Source: Streptomyces sp. ISL-1 (GTDB lineage Bacteria > Actinomycetota > Actinomycetes > Streptomycetales > Streptomycetaceae). From it: DNA of 64,000 nucleotides. The first letter of the stretch is position 1, and the number at the start of each line of letters is the position of its first letter. Where the stretch lies: contig NZ_JAGGOI010000006.1 of NCBI RefSeq assembly GCF_018614585.1, positions 218,332-282,331 on the forward strand, read 5' to 3'. The notes under the pieces are model-generated. The model saw only the letters and a list, made by a program, of their open reading frames with translations. It ran no database searches and was not told the origin of the DNA. Positions 1 through 8,674 of the stretch are shown one piece after another. The position numbers and the translations under genes are program-made.

Positions 1-411
1 GAGCACATCGACGCGATCGCGGCGTACGACGGACAGTGCTTCCCCGCCCAGCGGCCCGCCTTCGTCAGCCGCTGGCTGACCGCTGCCGGTCACATCGCGT
101 ACGCCCGTCTGCGGGAGGGACGCATCAGCGGCTACGGCGTGATCCGACCGGCGCTCGAGGGCCTTCGCATCGGACCCCTGTTCGCCGACACCCCCGAGGA
201 CGCCGAAGCCCTATTCGACGCCCTCAGCGCCCACGCCGGCCCGGAGGACGAGGTCACCATCGACATTCCCGAAACCCAGCAGGCCTCCGGCGCACTCGTC
301 ACGGCACGCGGTCTCGAAGCCCGCTGGCACACCGTGCGCATGTACACCGGCCCGGTCCCCGCGGTCCGGGCCGAGCGCGTCTACGGCGTCACCACACTCG
401 AACTCGGCTGA
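1..411 (+). CDS. GNAT-family N-acetyltransferase, C-terminal part
   Basis: The reading frame is open from the first base, so the start lies outside the window. About 136 residues are visible and end with TGA. The visible part runs through a phenylalanine/arginine-rich stretch (CFPAQRPAFVSRWL), a strand around AYARLREGRISGYGVIR, the signature-like IGPLFAD and a helix that aligns with the C-terminal half of YitH-type GNAT proteins, which bind acetyl-CoA. The substrate cannot be told from this portion. The gene points towards the convergent DUF6777 gene, 47 bases away. The family call is based on the pattern of motifs and is fairly secure; the specific role is unknown. Confidence 0.7.
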   Translation, partial: EHIDAIAAYDGQCFPAQRPAFVSRWLTAAGHIAYARLREGRISGYGVIRPALEGLRIGPLFADTPEDAEALFDALSAHAGPEDEVTIDIPETQQASGALVTARGLEARWHTVRMYTGPVPAVRAERVYGVTTLELG

Positions 412-458
412 GGAGCCCGCCTGGGACACCTGCCACTGAGTCCGCCTCTAGTACTCCA

Positions 459-1736
459 CTAGTACTCCACCGAGGCGGGAGACGACGAGGACGAGTCCCG
501 AGCGGCATCGGAGTCCACGGGCAGGCTCGATGCGCTGGAGGCCATGGTCTCGGAGGCGGGCGTATCGGCCGGTGGCGGCGCAGGCGCCGAGTTGTCCGAC
601 TGCGGTGGCGGCTCGGGTTCGGGCGGCTTCGAGGTGGGCGGCTCGGGCGACGGGGATTTCGGCGCCGGGGACTTGGGTGACGGGGATTTCGGCGCCGGGG
701 ACTTCGTGGACGGCGGCGACTTGGTCGGGGGCTCGCCGGACGGAGAGGTCGTGTGCGGGGAGGGGGAGTGGGGCGGCTTGGGCCGGGGCGGCGGCGGGAC
801 CTTCTTGTCGTGGCGGCCCTGCTGGTCACCCTGCTTCCGTTCGAACCAGTCGTCGCGGTGCGGGTCGTAGACGACGAAGACGTCGATCACCGTGGCGGAG
901 GGCTGTACCTGCACCACCTTCGTCGGCTGGAATCCGGGCCACGTGGGGCCCGTCAGCCGGACGTTGCCCTCCACCTTGACGGGCGGTTTCAGCGGATTGC
1001 CGCATGCGCAGCGCACGCGCGGGACGCCGTGGTCGTCGACCAGGACGGCCGTACCGGCCTGCAGCACCGACTGATACGCGCTGGGGGCGCCGTCCTTGTA
1101 GCGGTGGTTGGTGACCCTGGTGTCATAGCTCAGCCGAAGGGGGGTCAGCGACCGCAGATACCCGGGCACCTGGGAGGGGCTGAGGCCCAGGGCAGAGGCG
1201 AACGCGCTGTTCTTGGCCGGGTCCGCGGACAGATAGCTGATCTGTTTCTCGATGTCGCAGCTGGCTACCCGCTGCGTCCCGCCGTAGACGCCGGCGTCCG
1301 AACCACGCAGGTTCGTCGTCGGCGGGGCGGGCGGTTCCCCGGTGGGGGCCTCTTCGACCGTCGACGGTGGCGTGAACGGAGCTTCGCCCGACGAATTGAC
1401 GGGGTCCCTGACGATCTCTTCGGCCGCGACCGCGCCTTGTCCCCCTGGGCGGGTGAAGACGATGGCCAGCACCACAGCTGCGACCACCGCGATGGCGATC
1501 GTCGCGATTCTGGGGACCGATCGCCACCAGGGGCGCTGGGGGCCCTCGCCGGAGTCCTGCGCCGGGCCGCCGCCGCCCGGCCCGTCCGATCCTCCGCCGC
1601 CCGATCCGCCGCCGCTCGGCGGCCCCGTCGGGGGGCCAGGTGGGGGCGTGGGCCGGGTGGGACGGTCCTGTGACTGGCCCGAGAGCGGGCCTGACGGAGG
1701 TCCTGTGGGGCGTTCGGGCGGCGGTTGGGCACTCAC
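459..1736 (-). CDS. DUF6777-type membrane-anchored protein
   Basis: The protein has 425 residues and starts at a GTG preceded by a GAAGAG-like ribosome site. Residues 1-72 are proline/glycine-rich and cytoplasmic by inference. One transmembrane helix lies at about 75-95 (ATIAIAVVAAVVLAIVF). A conserved extracytoplasmic domain follows at about 125-320, containing paired cysteines (RVASCDIEKQ and RVRCACGN). The C-terminal 100 residues are low complexity, with repeats such as KSPSPKSPAPKSP, written in DNA as near-identical copies around positions 650-715. This arrangement matches Streptomyces DUF6777 proteins, whose function is unknown. The outer domain with its proline-rich tail suggests a cell-envelope role, which is only an inference. 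Confidence 0.75.
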   Translation of the reverse strand: MSAQPPPERPTGPPSGPLSGQSQDRPTRPTPPPGPPTGPPSGGGSGGGGSDGPGGGGPAQDSGEGPQRPWWRSVPRIATIAIAVVAAVVLAIVFTRPGGQGAVAAEEIVRDPVNSSGEAPFTPPSTVEEAPTGEPPAPPTTNLRGSDAGVYGGTQRVASCDIEKQISYLSADPAKNSAFASALGLSPSQVPGYLRSLTPLRLSYDTRVTNHRYKDGAPSAYQSVLQAGTAVLVDDHGVPRVRCACGNPLKPPVKVEGNVRLTGPTWPGFQPTKVVQVQPSATVIDVFVVYDPHRDDWFERKQGDQQGRHDKKVPPPPRPKPPHSPSPHTTSPSGEPPTKSPPSTKSPAPKSPSPKSPAPKSPSPEPPTSKPPEPEPPPQSDNSAPAPPPADTPASETMASSASSLPVDSDAARDSSSSSPASVEY

Positions 1737-1938
1737 GGGCTCTTCTTCCCAGCGTAGGAATCATTCAGCGCAGGAAACTCGGGCACAGGAATGTCGGTGA
1801 ATGCGGATTAAAGCGAAAAAGATCCGTAGTTCCCGCATACCGCACCTATTGTGTGCCGCGCACCCGCACGGCCCGCAAGCCGACGCGGTCGGCCCTCCCA
1901 GCGGGCGCAGCGCCGGGCCCCTGCTTAGCGTGGCAAGA

Positions 1939-3207
1939 GTGAGCCAGCAGCAGACCAGCGACCGGGGGCGCGCGACGCGCGTCTCCCACGGGTGGGGCGA
2001 GGCCCTCGTCGCGGTGCTGGCCGGGCTGGTCGCCATGGTCGTCACCGCCGCCCTCGGCCTGTGGGCGGCCGGCGCGGCCGATCTGCCCGGGGGAGCTTTC
2101 TGGCCCGTCGTCGCGGCGGTCGTCGTCATGGCGGCCGGCGGCTGCGTCGAACTCTCCGGAGACGCCGGCTTGATCGCCGGCACCAACGCCGACCTCACCG
2201 TGCTGCCGCTCTCCGTCACCCTCGCCGGAGCGCTGGTCATCGCCGCCGGATTTCTCCGTCCCCTACGGCACCGAGCCGTCGCCGGCGGCCGTGAACTCGC
2301 CGGCTGGGCCGCCAGGTTGGCCGTGCTGTGGGTGCTGGCTCTCATCGGCCTCTCGCTCCTGGCCCGCCACAGCTTCGACATCCCGCTCGGGGAGGGGACG
2401 ATCGCCGACATCGGCGATCTGCTGGACGCCTCCCCCACGGTCGGGTTCCGCGCCGACATCCCGATCACCCTCGTCTTCGGCCTGCTGTGGCTGGCGGGTC
2501 TGCTGTTCCTCGCGCTGCTCGTATCGCGCAAGGCTCCGCTGCCCGCGCGCCTCGTGCGCTTCCAGGAGTCGGTGCGCCCGGCCGCGTTCGCCATGGTCGT
2601 GCTGCTTCTCGCCTACGTCGTACTGGGCCTGGTCGTCGCACTCGTCGTCGCGGCGACCCGCGGCCATGTCACGGAGACCTTCGCCGTGATCCTGCTCGGG
2701 CTGCCGAACCTCGTCTGGCTCGCGCTGACGCTCGGTCTGGGCGCCACCTGGGAGGGGAGGGCGGACGGCCCGTTCGGGCTGCCCATGCCGCAGGTCCTGG
2801 ACTCGGTGCTGCGCACGCCCGAGGACTCCACCCTCAACCTCAGCACGCTCACCGACTACGACGGGCGGTACTGGTGGCTGCTCGTCGCCGCGGCGGTGCT
2901 GCTCCTGGGCGCCGCGTTCGTCATGGCGGTCCGCTCACCTGCCCGGATGCGGCCCTGGCAGCACGCCGTACACATGGCGGTCGCGCTCACCCTCACGGTC
3001 CTGATGATCTGCCTCGTAGTCCAGATCTCGGCGCACGTCGGCCTGTCCCTGCTGGGCCTCGGCGACCTCGGCGGCGACCTGGCGGGAGTGGTGACGCTGC
3101 GGCCGCACCTGTGGTCGGCGCTCGGCCTGGCGGTGGTGTGGGGGCTCGTCACCGGCTTCCTCGGCAGCCTGCTCGCCTCGCGGGTACGCCGCCGGGGCGA
3201 GGTCTGA
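1939..3207 (+). CDS. Streptophobe-type polytopic membrane protein
   Basis: The product is an integral membrane protein of about 422 residues. The frame is open further upstream, but the earlier part is basic and unlike a membrane protein; GTG at 1939 (VSQQQTSDRGRATRV) is chosen as the start. Roughly ten hydrophobic segments alternate with short loops, for example near AVLAGLVAMVVTAALGLW and GLLWLAGLLFLALLV. Acidic and glycine-rich loops such as DIPLGEGTIADIGDLLD lie between helices 3 and 4. The size, helix pattern and Streptomyces context match the streptophobe family of conserved proteins with no assigned function. It diverges from the DUF6777 gene across a 200-base promoter region. No transporter motif is visible. 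Confidence 0.7.
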   Translation: MSQQQTSDRGRATRVSHGWGEALVAVLAGLVAMVVTAALGLWAAGAADLPGGAFWPVVAAVVVMAAGGCVELSGDAGLIAGTNADLTVLPLSVTLAGALVIAAGFLRPLRHRAVAGGRELAGWAARLAVLWVLALIGLSLLARHSFDIPLGEGTIADIGDLLDASPTVGFRADIPITLVFGLLWLAGLLFLALLVSRKAPLPARLVRFQESVRPAAFAMVVLLLAYVVLGLVVALVVAATRGHVTETFAVILLGLPNLVWLALTLGLGATWEGRADGPFGLPMPQVLDSVLRTPEDSTLNLSTLTDYDGRYWWLLVAAAVLLLGAAFVMAVRSPARMRPWQHAVHMAVALTLTVLMICLVVQISAHVGLSLLGLGDLGGDLAGVVTLRPHLWSALGLAVVWGLVTGFLGSLLASRVRRRGEV

Positions 3208-3224
3208 CCAGGGAGGGCCAGCTT

Positions 3225-4247
3225 TCACGCCTCGGGGCCGGAGCCGAGGCCGGGGAACACCGGCCGCGCCCACCGGGGCGGCATCGGCGGCGGCCCGGGT
3301 GCCCCGGCTGTCCTGGCCACACGCATGTCCACCTGCGTCGGCGGGTGATCGCCAGCCTCGCGCCCGGCGCACGCGACACGCAGCGCGGCGACGAACTCCA
3401 GACAGCTGTCGTACCGGTCGTCGGGCGACTTGGCGAGAGCCTTCGCCATTACGTCGTCGACCGGGGCCGGAAGATCGGGGCGTTGCTCGGTGAGGGACGG
3501 CGGCGGATCGTACTGGTGCGCCCACAACAGCGCCATGTCGTCGTCGCGTTGGAAGGGCGGAGTCCCGGCCATACTCTCGAACACGACGCAGCCGAGGCTG
3601 TAGACATCGCACCGGCCGTCCACCGGGCGGCCGGAGATCTGCTCCGGGGCGACGTAGTCGAGGGTGCCGACGAACTGGCCGACCGAGGTGAACCCGGTCA
3701 GCGACAGCGATTTCTTGGTCAGGCCGAAGTCCGTGAGGTAGACGTGCTCCGGGTGTTCGCTGTCCGTGCCCGCCGCGATGAGGATGTTGCCGGGTTTGAC
3801 GTCCCGGTGCACCAGGTCGTGGTCGTGGGCGGCGTCGAGCGCGGACGCGACCTGCGAGGCGATCCGGCCCGCGACCCGGACGGGGAGGGGGCCCTTGCGG
3901 TCGAGGAGGGCGCGCAGGTCCTGCCCGGCGACGTAGCGCATCGCGATGTAGAGAATGCCGTCGGTCTCGCCCGCCTCGAATACCGGCACGATGTGGGGGT
4001 GGTCGATGGCGGCGGCGACCCGCGACTCGTGGGTGAACCGGTTGCGGAAGGTGTCGTTGCGGGCGAGTTCGGGGGCGAGCAGCTTGAGGGCGACGGTGCG
4101 GTCCAGGCGTAGGTCCTTGGCGCGGTAGACGACGGCCATGCCGCCGCGGCCGATCTCGCTCTCGACGAGGTAGCCCGCGATCTGCTTCCCGAGCAGGTCG
4201 GACGGCCTCCCGGAGGGCAGGCCGGTATCGCGCGGAACGCCGACCAT
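3225..4247 (-). CDS. Soluble Hanks-type serine/threonine protein kinase
   Basis: A 340-residue protein with a complete eukaryotic-like kinase domain at about residues 25-285. The glycine loop GRGGMAVV is at 33-40, the ATP-anchoring lysine in VALKLL at 55, the catalytic loop HRDVKPGNIL at 147-156, DFG at 173-175 and APEQ at 200-203, so it looks active. There is no transmembrane helix or PASTA domain, only a proline-rich tail of about 50 residues, so it should act in the cytoplasm. Its start overlaps the stop of the SH3-like gene by one base (TGATG), indicating translational coupling. It is third in an operon with the FHA-ABC transporter, whose FHA domains bind phosphothreonine and are natural targets of such a kinase. 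Confidence 0.92.
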   Translation of the reverse strand: MVGVPRDTGLPSGRPSDLLGKQIAGYLVESEIGRGGMAVVYRAKDLRLDRTVALKLLAPELARNDTFRNRFTHESRVAAAIDHPHIVPVFEAGETDGILYIAMRYVAGQDLRALLDRKGPLPVRVAGRIASQVASALDAAHDHDLVHRDVKPGNILIAAGTDSEHPEHVYLTDFGLTKKSLSLTGFTSVGQFVGTLDYVAPEQISGRPVDGRCDVYSLGCVVFESMAGTPPFQRDDDMALLWAHQYDPPPSLTEQRPDLPAPVDDVMAKALAKSPDDRYDSCLEFVAALRVACAGREAGDHPPTQVDMRVARTAGAPGPPPMPPRWARPVFPGLGSGPEA

Positions 4248-5191
4248 CAGATGTCACCGGACGAGGGTCGGGGGTCCGTGGGGCCGCCGCGGTACGCGTC
4301 TGCCGGTCGGCCGGGCTCGCCCATCCGCGCAGGTTCGACGACCTGCGCCGACCCGGGTCCACCTGTTCCGCCCCGCTCCAGCCCGTCGGCCCGCGCCGCT
4401 CCCGGGCCGTCCGGTCGGCCTGGCTCGGGATTCAGGGCTTGCGTCTGCCCAGGCGGGTCGTCGCCGGGCTGCCCGGTTGCGTCGATGGCCCGCGTCGGCT
4501 CCGGGCCGCCCGTTCCGCCCGGCTGCGCCGGGCTCGTTCCCGCCCGGTCCGCGCCGGCCGCCTCGTCCGGCTCGACGGTCCTCGTCGCCCCCGCGCCCCC
4601 CGTTCCGCCGGACCCCGGCGGGTCCGTTCCCGCCCGGTCCCTGCCGGGTACCTCTCCCGCGGGGGCCACCATCGTCGGTTCCGCGGGCCCTCGCGCCCCG
4701 CCCCCGGCCGGGCCCGACAGCGCCGCGTATGTGCTCAGGCGCGTCCCGTCGCAGTACACCCACCGCTCGTGCTCCGCGTCGTACAGCCACACCGACTCGC
4801 CGTCCACGACCATCCCCACCCGCAGCCCCTGCGTCCCGCGGCGGAACGTCTCGCCGTCCGTCCGCCCGGCCGCGAGGTCCTCCGCCGCGCGGCGGTACCG
4901 GCCCAGCGTCTCCTCGACCCGGGCCAGCAGCGGGCGCGGGTCCGCCGTGCGGGCCAGTGGCTGCCCGGCCGCCGGGGGCTCCTGCGGTACGGAGACCAGC
5001 AGGCGGCCGTCGACCCATGCCGACCAGCCGTTCGCGCACACGATCCGGCCCCAGTCCCCGCGCCGGTCGACCAGCTGGACCGGAAGCAGCGGGTCGAGCG
5101 GTTCGGCCGGCCGGGACACATCCGGTTCCTCCCAGGCGGGCAGTCCGTCCTGGGGGACGACGTGCGTGGGGCGGAAGTCCTCGATCGTCAT
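4247..5191 (-). CDS. SH3-like protein with proline/glycine-rich tail (hypothetical)
   Basis: A 314-residue protein sits between the FHA-ABC transporter and the kinase, in the same direction. The N-terminal 75 residues (PVQLVDRRGDWGRIVCANGW) look like a bacterial SH3-type beta barrel. Residues 85-150 form a second small domain ending in WVYCDGTRLSTY, resembling the tryptophan-rich fold seen beside actinobacterial kinases. The last 150 residues are disordered and rich in G, P, T and A with repeated TRTVE/TRAID-like units. There is no signal peptide or membrane helix. A role as an adaptor or kinase substrate is inferred only from operon context. The gene follows the transporter stop by 14 bases. 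Confidence 0.65.
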   Translation of the reverse strand: MTIEDFRPTHVVPQDGLPAWEEPDVSRPAEPLDPLLPVQLVDRRGDWGRIVCANGWSAWVDGRLLVSVPQEPPAAGQPLARTADPRPLLARVEETLGRYRRAAEDLAAGRTDGETFRRGTQGLRVGMVVDGESVWLYDAEHERWVYCDGTRLSTYAALSGPAGGGARGPAEPTMVAPAGEVPGRDRAGTDPPGSGGTGGAGATRTVEPDEAAGADRAGTSPAQPGGTGGPEPTRAIDATGQPGDDPPGQTQALNPEPGRPDGPGAARADGLERGGTGGPGSAQVVEPARMGEPGRPADAYRGGPTDPRPSSGDI

Positions 5192-5205
5192 CGGCGGTCC
5201 CGTCT

Positions 5206-7557
5206 CTACTTCCGCATGATGGCGGGCTCATGGCGGCGCAGGAGCTTCGCGACCGCGTACCCGAAGACGAGGGAGAGGACCACCAGCATCCCCATGTCGA
5301 GCAGCCACACGCCCGTCGAGTGCTCGAAGAGCGGGTCCGCCGTCAGCTTGCCCGGCACGATCCGGGCCAGCCCGATCGTCCCCGCCATCGCGCCCAGCGC
5401 CCACCTGGACGGGACCAGCCACGCCAGCTGCTCGATACCTGGAACGCCGTCCAGCTTCAACAGCGCACCGCAGAACACGACCTGGACAATGGCGAGGAGC
5501 ACCAGCAGCGGCATGGTGACCTCCTCCTTGCGCACCAGCGCGGACACCAGCAGGCCGAGCATCATCGCCGTGAACGACAGCACCGCCACGGCCACGGTGA
5601 GCTCCAGCAGCGGCGGCATCAGCACGCCTTCACCGCCCGGGGCATTCAGGTCGACGCCGGCGAGCCCGACCAGGGTCAGCACGATCGCCTGCAGCACCGT
5701 GATCGTGCCGAGCACCACGATCTTGGACATCAGATACGCGGAGCGGGACAGCCCGACAGCCCGCTCCCGCTGGTAGATCACCCGCTCCTTGACCAGCTCG
5801 CGCACGGCATTGGCGGCGCCTGTCAGCACACCGCCCACACACAGGATGAGCAGGGCGTTCATCGCCGTCTCCTGGGTGAGCCGGCTGCCGGCCAGGGCGC
5901 GCGTCATCGCGCCCATCACAAACGGCAGCGCGATCATGATGACCAGGAAGGTCCGGTCGGCGCTGAGCGCGGCCGCGTACCGCCTGACAAGGGTCCGCAG
6001 CTGCGCCCCCCAGCTCTGCGCCTTCGGCGGCGGCGCGACGGAACCCGCCTCCGCGGCCTGTGGCAGGAGCGGTTGCGCGGTGGAGTTCGCGATGTACTGC
6101 CGGTGGAAGGGAGACTCGCGGTACGTCCCCGCCCAGTCCCGGTCCCGGTCGTTCTCGAAGGCCTCGAACGCCTCCGGCCACTGCTCGAAGCCGAAGAAGG
6201 CGAGCGCGTCGTCCGGCGGCCCGTAGTAGGCGATCCTGCCGCCGGGCGCGAGCACCAGCAGCCGGTCGCACACATCGAGGCTGAGCACGCTGTGCGTGAC
6301 GACGATGACGGTACGGCCGTCGTCGGCGAGGCCGCGGAGCATATGCATGACCGAGCGGTCCATACCCGGGTCGAGCCCGGAGGTCGGCTCGTCGAGGAAG
6401 AGGAGCGAGGGTTTCGTCAGCAGTTCCAGGGCCACGCTGACCCGCTTGCGCTGGCCGCCCGACAGGCTGTGGATGGGCTGGTCGGCCCGCTGCCCGAGGC
6501 CGAGTTCGCGCATGACTTCGGCGACCCGGTCCTGACGTTCGGCTTTTGCGGTGTCCTGCGGAAAGCGCAGCTCGGCGGCGTATCCCAGGGCCCGGCGCAC
6601 AGTCAGCTGCGAGTGCAGGATGTCGTCCTGCGGTACGAGGCCGATGCGCTGGCGCAACTCCGCGTAGTCGTGGTAGAGGTCGCGGCCGTCGTAGAGGACG
6701 GTGCCGTGGTCGGCGGGGCGCAGCCCGGTCAGCGCGTTCAGGAGGGTGGACTTACCGGCGCCGCTGGGCCCCACCACGGCGAGCAGGCACTTCTCGCCGA
6801 CGGGGAACGAGACATGGTCGAGCAGTGTCCTACGGCCCCGGTCCACCGAAACCGCCAGGTCCTGGACGTCGAGCGAGACCTCGCCGGTGTCCACGTACTC
6901 CTGCAGCTGGTCGCCGACGAGACAGAAGGCCGAGTGGCCGATGCCGACGATGTCGCTGGGGGAGACGAGGGCTCGGTCGACCGGCTGGCCGTTGAGGTAG
7001 GTGCCGTTGTGCGAGCCGAGGTCGGCGATCTCGTAGGTGCCGTCCGGCAGGGCCCGCAATTCCGCGTGCTGTCGGGAGACGACGAGGTCGTCGATGACCA
7101 GGTCGTTGTCGGGTCCGCGCCCGATGCGTACGGTACGGGCCGACAGCGGACGTACGGTGGTCGGCTGCCGGAAGGTGCCGGTCGCCGACGGCATGGAGAC
7201 GGCGGAGGGACGGGCGGGCGCCTGCGCGGCGGGCGGCGCGCCCCGGTCGACGAGAACGGCACACGGGCCGTCGGCCGGATTGCCGAACCGGATGACGCTG
7301 CCGGGGCCGACCCCCCATTCGCGGATCCGCATGCCGTCGGCATACGTGCCGTTCGTGCTGTCCTCGTCCTCGATCGTCCAGTGGTCGGCCTGGGGCCGCA
7401 GCACCGCGTGGTGCCAGGAAACCCGGACGTCGTCGATGACGATGTCGCTCAATGGGTCGCGACCGACGCGATAGTCCCGGCTCGGACTCATCACCGTGGA
7501 GCCCGCGTCGGTTTCGATGACGAGCTCGGGCGCAGTCGGCGCGACAGGCCGCTCCAT
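5206..7557 (-). CDS. FHA-domain ABC-2 type transporter (ATPase and permease fused)
   Basis: A 783-residue one-polypeptide half-transporter. There are two forkhead-associated domains, at about 25-100 (GRDPLSDI and STNGTY) and 140-212 (GRGPDNDL, SRQHAEL and SHNGTYLNG). The ABC nucleotide-binding domain follows: Walker A GPSGAGKST at 263-271, signature LSGGQRKRV at 365-373 and Walker B LLFLDEP at 385-391. The C-terminal 260 residues hold about six hydrophobic helices typical of ABC-2 (ABCG-like) permeases. All catalytic motifs are intact. FHA domains read phosphothreonine, and a Ser/Thr kinase is encoded two genes downstream, so kinase control of transport is likely in this conserved actinobacterial arrangement. 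The exported substrate is not known. Confidence 0.9.
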   Translation of the reverse strand: MERPVAPTAPELVIETDAGSTVMSPSRDYRVGRDPLSDIVIDDVRVSWHHAVLRPQADHWTIEDEDSTNGTYADGMRIREWGVGPGSVIRFGNPADGPCAVLVDRGAPPAAQAPARPSAVSMPSATGTFRQPTTVRPLSARTVRIGRGPDNDLVIDDLVVSRQHAELRALPDGTYEIADLGSHNGTYLNGQPVDRALVSPSDIVGIGHSAFCLVGDQLQEYVDTGEVSLDVQDLAVSVDRGRRTLLDHVSFPVGEKCLLAVVGPSGAGKSTLLNALTGLRPADHGTVLYDGRDLYHDYAELRQRIGLVPQDDILHSQLTVRRALGYAAELRFPQDTAKAERQDRVAEVMRELGLGQRADQPIHSLSGGQRKRVSVALELLTKPSLLFLDEPTSGLDPGMDRSVMHMLRGLADDGRTVIVVTHSVLSLDVCDRLLVLAPGGRIAYYGPPDDALAFFGFEQWPEAFEAFENDRDRDWAGTYRESPFHRQYIANSTAQPLLPQAAEAGSVAPPPKAQSWGAQLRTLVRRYAAALSADRTFLVIMIALPFVMGAMTRALAGSRLTQETAMNALLILCVGGVLTGAANAVRELVKERVIYQRERAVGLSRSAYLMSKIVVLGTITVLQAIVLTLVGLAGVDLNAPGGEGVLMPPLLELTVAVAVLSFTAMMLGLLVSALVRKEEVTMPLLVLLAIVQVVFCGALLKLDGVPGIEQLAWLVPSRWALGAMAGTIGLARIVPGKLTADPLFEHSTGVWLLDMGMLVVLSLVFGYAVAKLLRRHEPAIMRK

Positions 7558-7586
7558 GGTCGAATTCTAGCGATTGGTCCGTATCT

Positions 7587-7639
7587 GTGCCCGATCTGCG
7601 CCCGATCTGCGCCCGATCTGCGCCCGAGCTGCGTCCGCT
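7587..7639. repeat. 11-bp tandem repeat between genes
   Basis: Four full copies and one partial copy of an 11-base unit (consensus GCGCCCGATCT) lie head to tail in the 81-base gap between the FHA-ABC gene and the methyltransferase-like gene. Copies 2 and 3 are identical; copies 1, 4 and 5 differ by one or two bases. The block touches the stop of the upstream gene. It may be replication slippage or a repeated regulator site ahead of the FHA-ABC operon. Confidence 0.85.
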
Positions 7640-8466
7640 TATGCCGGGCGGGACTGGTACAGCTGGGTGTAGTAGCGGCCATCCGCCTCAAGCCCGGTGG
7701 GGTCGTAACCCGCGCGAAGGATCTGCTCGATGGCGCTGCGCTGTTCCGCCGGACCGGTGAACAGCCGCTGCGGGTAGGTCCGCGAGGGGTCCGTCCGGGT
7801 GACCAGGCCGTAGTGGTCAAGGCTGGTGATCACCGGTTGGTAGGGGACCGTGCGCAGCACGAAAGCGCACACCCAGACCGGGACCCGGGCACACTCCACA
7901 AGGGCCTCGAAGGTGCGCTGGGTGATGTAGCCGATGCCTCCGGTGACCGTTATCAGCCCGGCTCCCGCGACTGCGCGTCGCAGCTGCGGCCCTGGCGAGT
8001 GGGCCTCCAGGTTTTCGGCGTAGGCGTCGTCGAGCAGCCCGACCGCCAGGGCGTAGCTCACGGCCCGGTCGGCGGAGTCGAGGCCGATGACCGGGGTCGC
8101 GTCGGCGCGACGCCGCGAAGCGTAGAACTCCTTGTCGACGGCGACCAGCTCGTCGGTCGTCAGGGCCTGCGTCTCGGGGCTGGTGTAGTGCGCGTACAGC
8201 TCGGCGAGCGTGAGGTCGTGGTTGAGCAGCGCGGCGTTGATCCCGTACGAGCAGCACAGGTCGAGGACGGTGACCGGGCCCTCCGTGTCCCGCCGGGCGG
8301 CTGTCCGGTCGGCGCGGGTCCGGCGGAAGACGTCCTGCGCCTGGTGCGGGATCTCGTACTCCAGCGGGGCGAGCCGCCGGAAGTAGGCACGGGGGTCGGG
8401 CTCGTTGTAGATGTCGTCGAACCGGCTCTTGCCCGGTGTGTTGGCACTGGTCTGACCTCGGGTCAT
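7639..8466 (-). CDS. Class I SAM-dependent methyltransferase-like protein
   Basis: A 275-residue protein. Residues 64-80 (VTVLDLCCSYGINAALL) have the spacing of methyltransferase motif I, the glycine-rich SAM-binding loop, although the usual G-x-G is reduced to CSYG. An acidic residue in GLDSADRAVSYA fits the motif II position, and VAGAGLITVTGGIGYIT fits the motif IV strand. The N-terminal region (FDDIYNEPDPRAYFRRL) is typical of small-molecule methyltransferases. No substrate domain is recognisable. The gene is transcribed towards the FHA-ABC operon and shares a divergent upstream region with the LPMO gene. The fold assignment is moderate; enzymatic activity is uncertain because of the atypical loop. 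Confidence 0.6.
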   Translation of the reverse strand: MTRGQTSANTPGKSRFDDIYNEPDPRAYFRRLAPLEYEIPHQAQDVFRRTRADRTAARRDTEGPVTVLDLCCSYGINAALLNHDLTLAELYAHYTSPETQALTTDELVAVDKEFYASRRRADATPVIGLDSADRAVSYALAVGLLDDAYAENLEAHSPGPQLRRAVAGAGLITVTGGIGYITQRTFEALVECARVPVWVCAFVLRTVPYQPVITSLDHYGLVTRTDPSRTYPQRLFTGPAEQRSAIEQILRAGYDPTGLEADGRYYTQLYQSRPA

Positions 8467-8489
8467 CGTGGGTACCTCCGCGTGCCGGG

Positions 8490-8507
8490 GACAGGTCTAT
8501 GCCTGTC
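8490..8507. promoter_or_regulatory. Inverted repeat in divergent promoter region
   Basis: GACAGG and CCTGTC form perfect six-base arms around TCTATG, 24 bases upstream of the methyltransferase-like start, in the 208-base region shared with the divergent LPMO gene. A second, weaker repeat (GTCGT-AATAC-ACGAC) lies at 8627-8641. Either could be an operator; no regulator can be named. Confidence 0.3.
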
Positions 8508-8674
8508 AAGATCTAGCGGAGCGGGGTGGGGACCGGTAGGGCGCGGGTGCGGATCCGGCCACGGGGGGATCCGTGCCGGGGTCCCGGAGGGACCTGCCGC
8601 CCGCGGTGAACGCTCCGCCGGCTGATGTCGTAATACACGACAGGCTGCCGTGTCTACCAAGGAGTCTGCCGCGG

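Noticed and set aside
7587..7639. CRISPR-like array
   Set aside because: Units are 11 bases with no spacers, so it is a simple tandem repeat. No CRISPR array or cas gene was seen in the window.
4477..8625. Very long plus-strand open frame opposite the kinase/FHA-ABC operon
   Set aside because: It is antisense to genes with clear domains and encodes proline/arginine-rich sequence without motifs; such frames arise from GC-biased codons.
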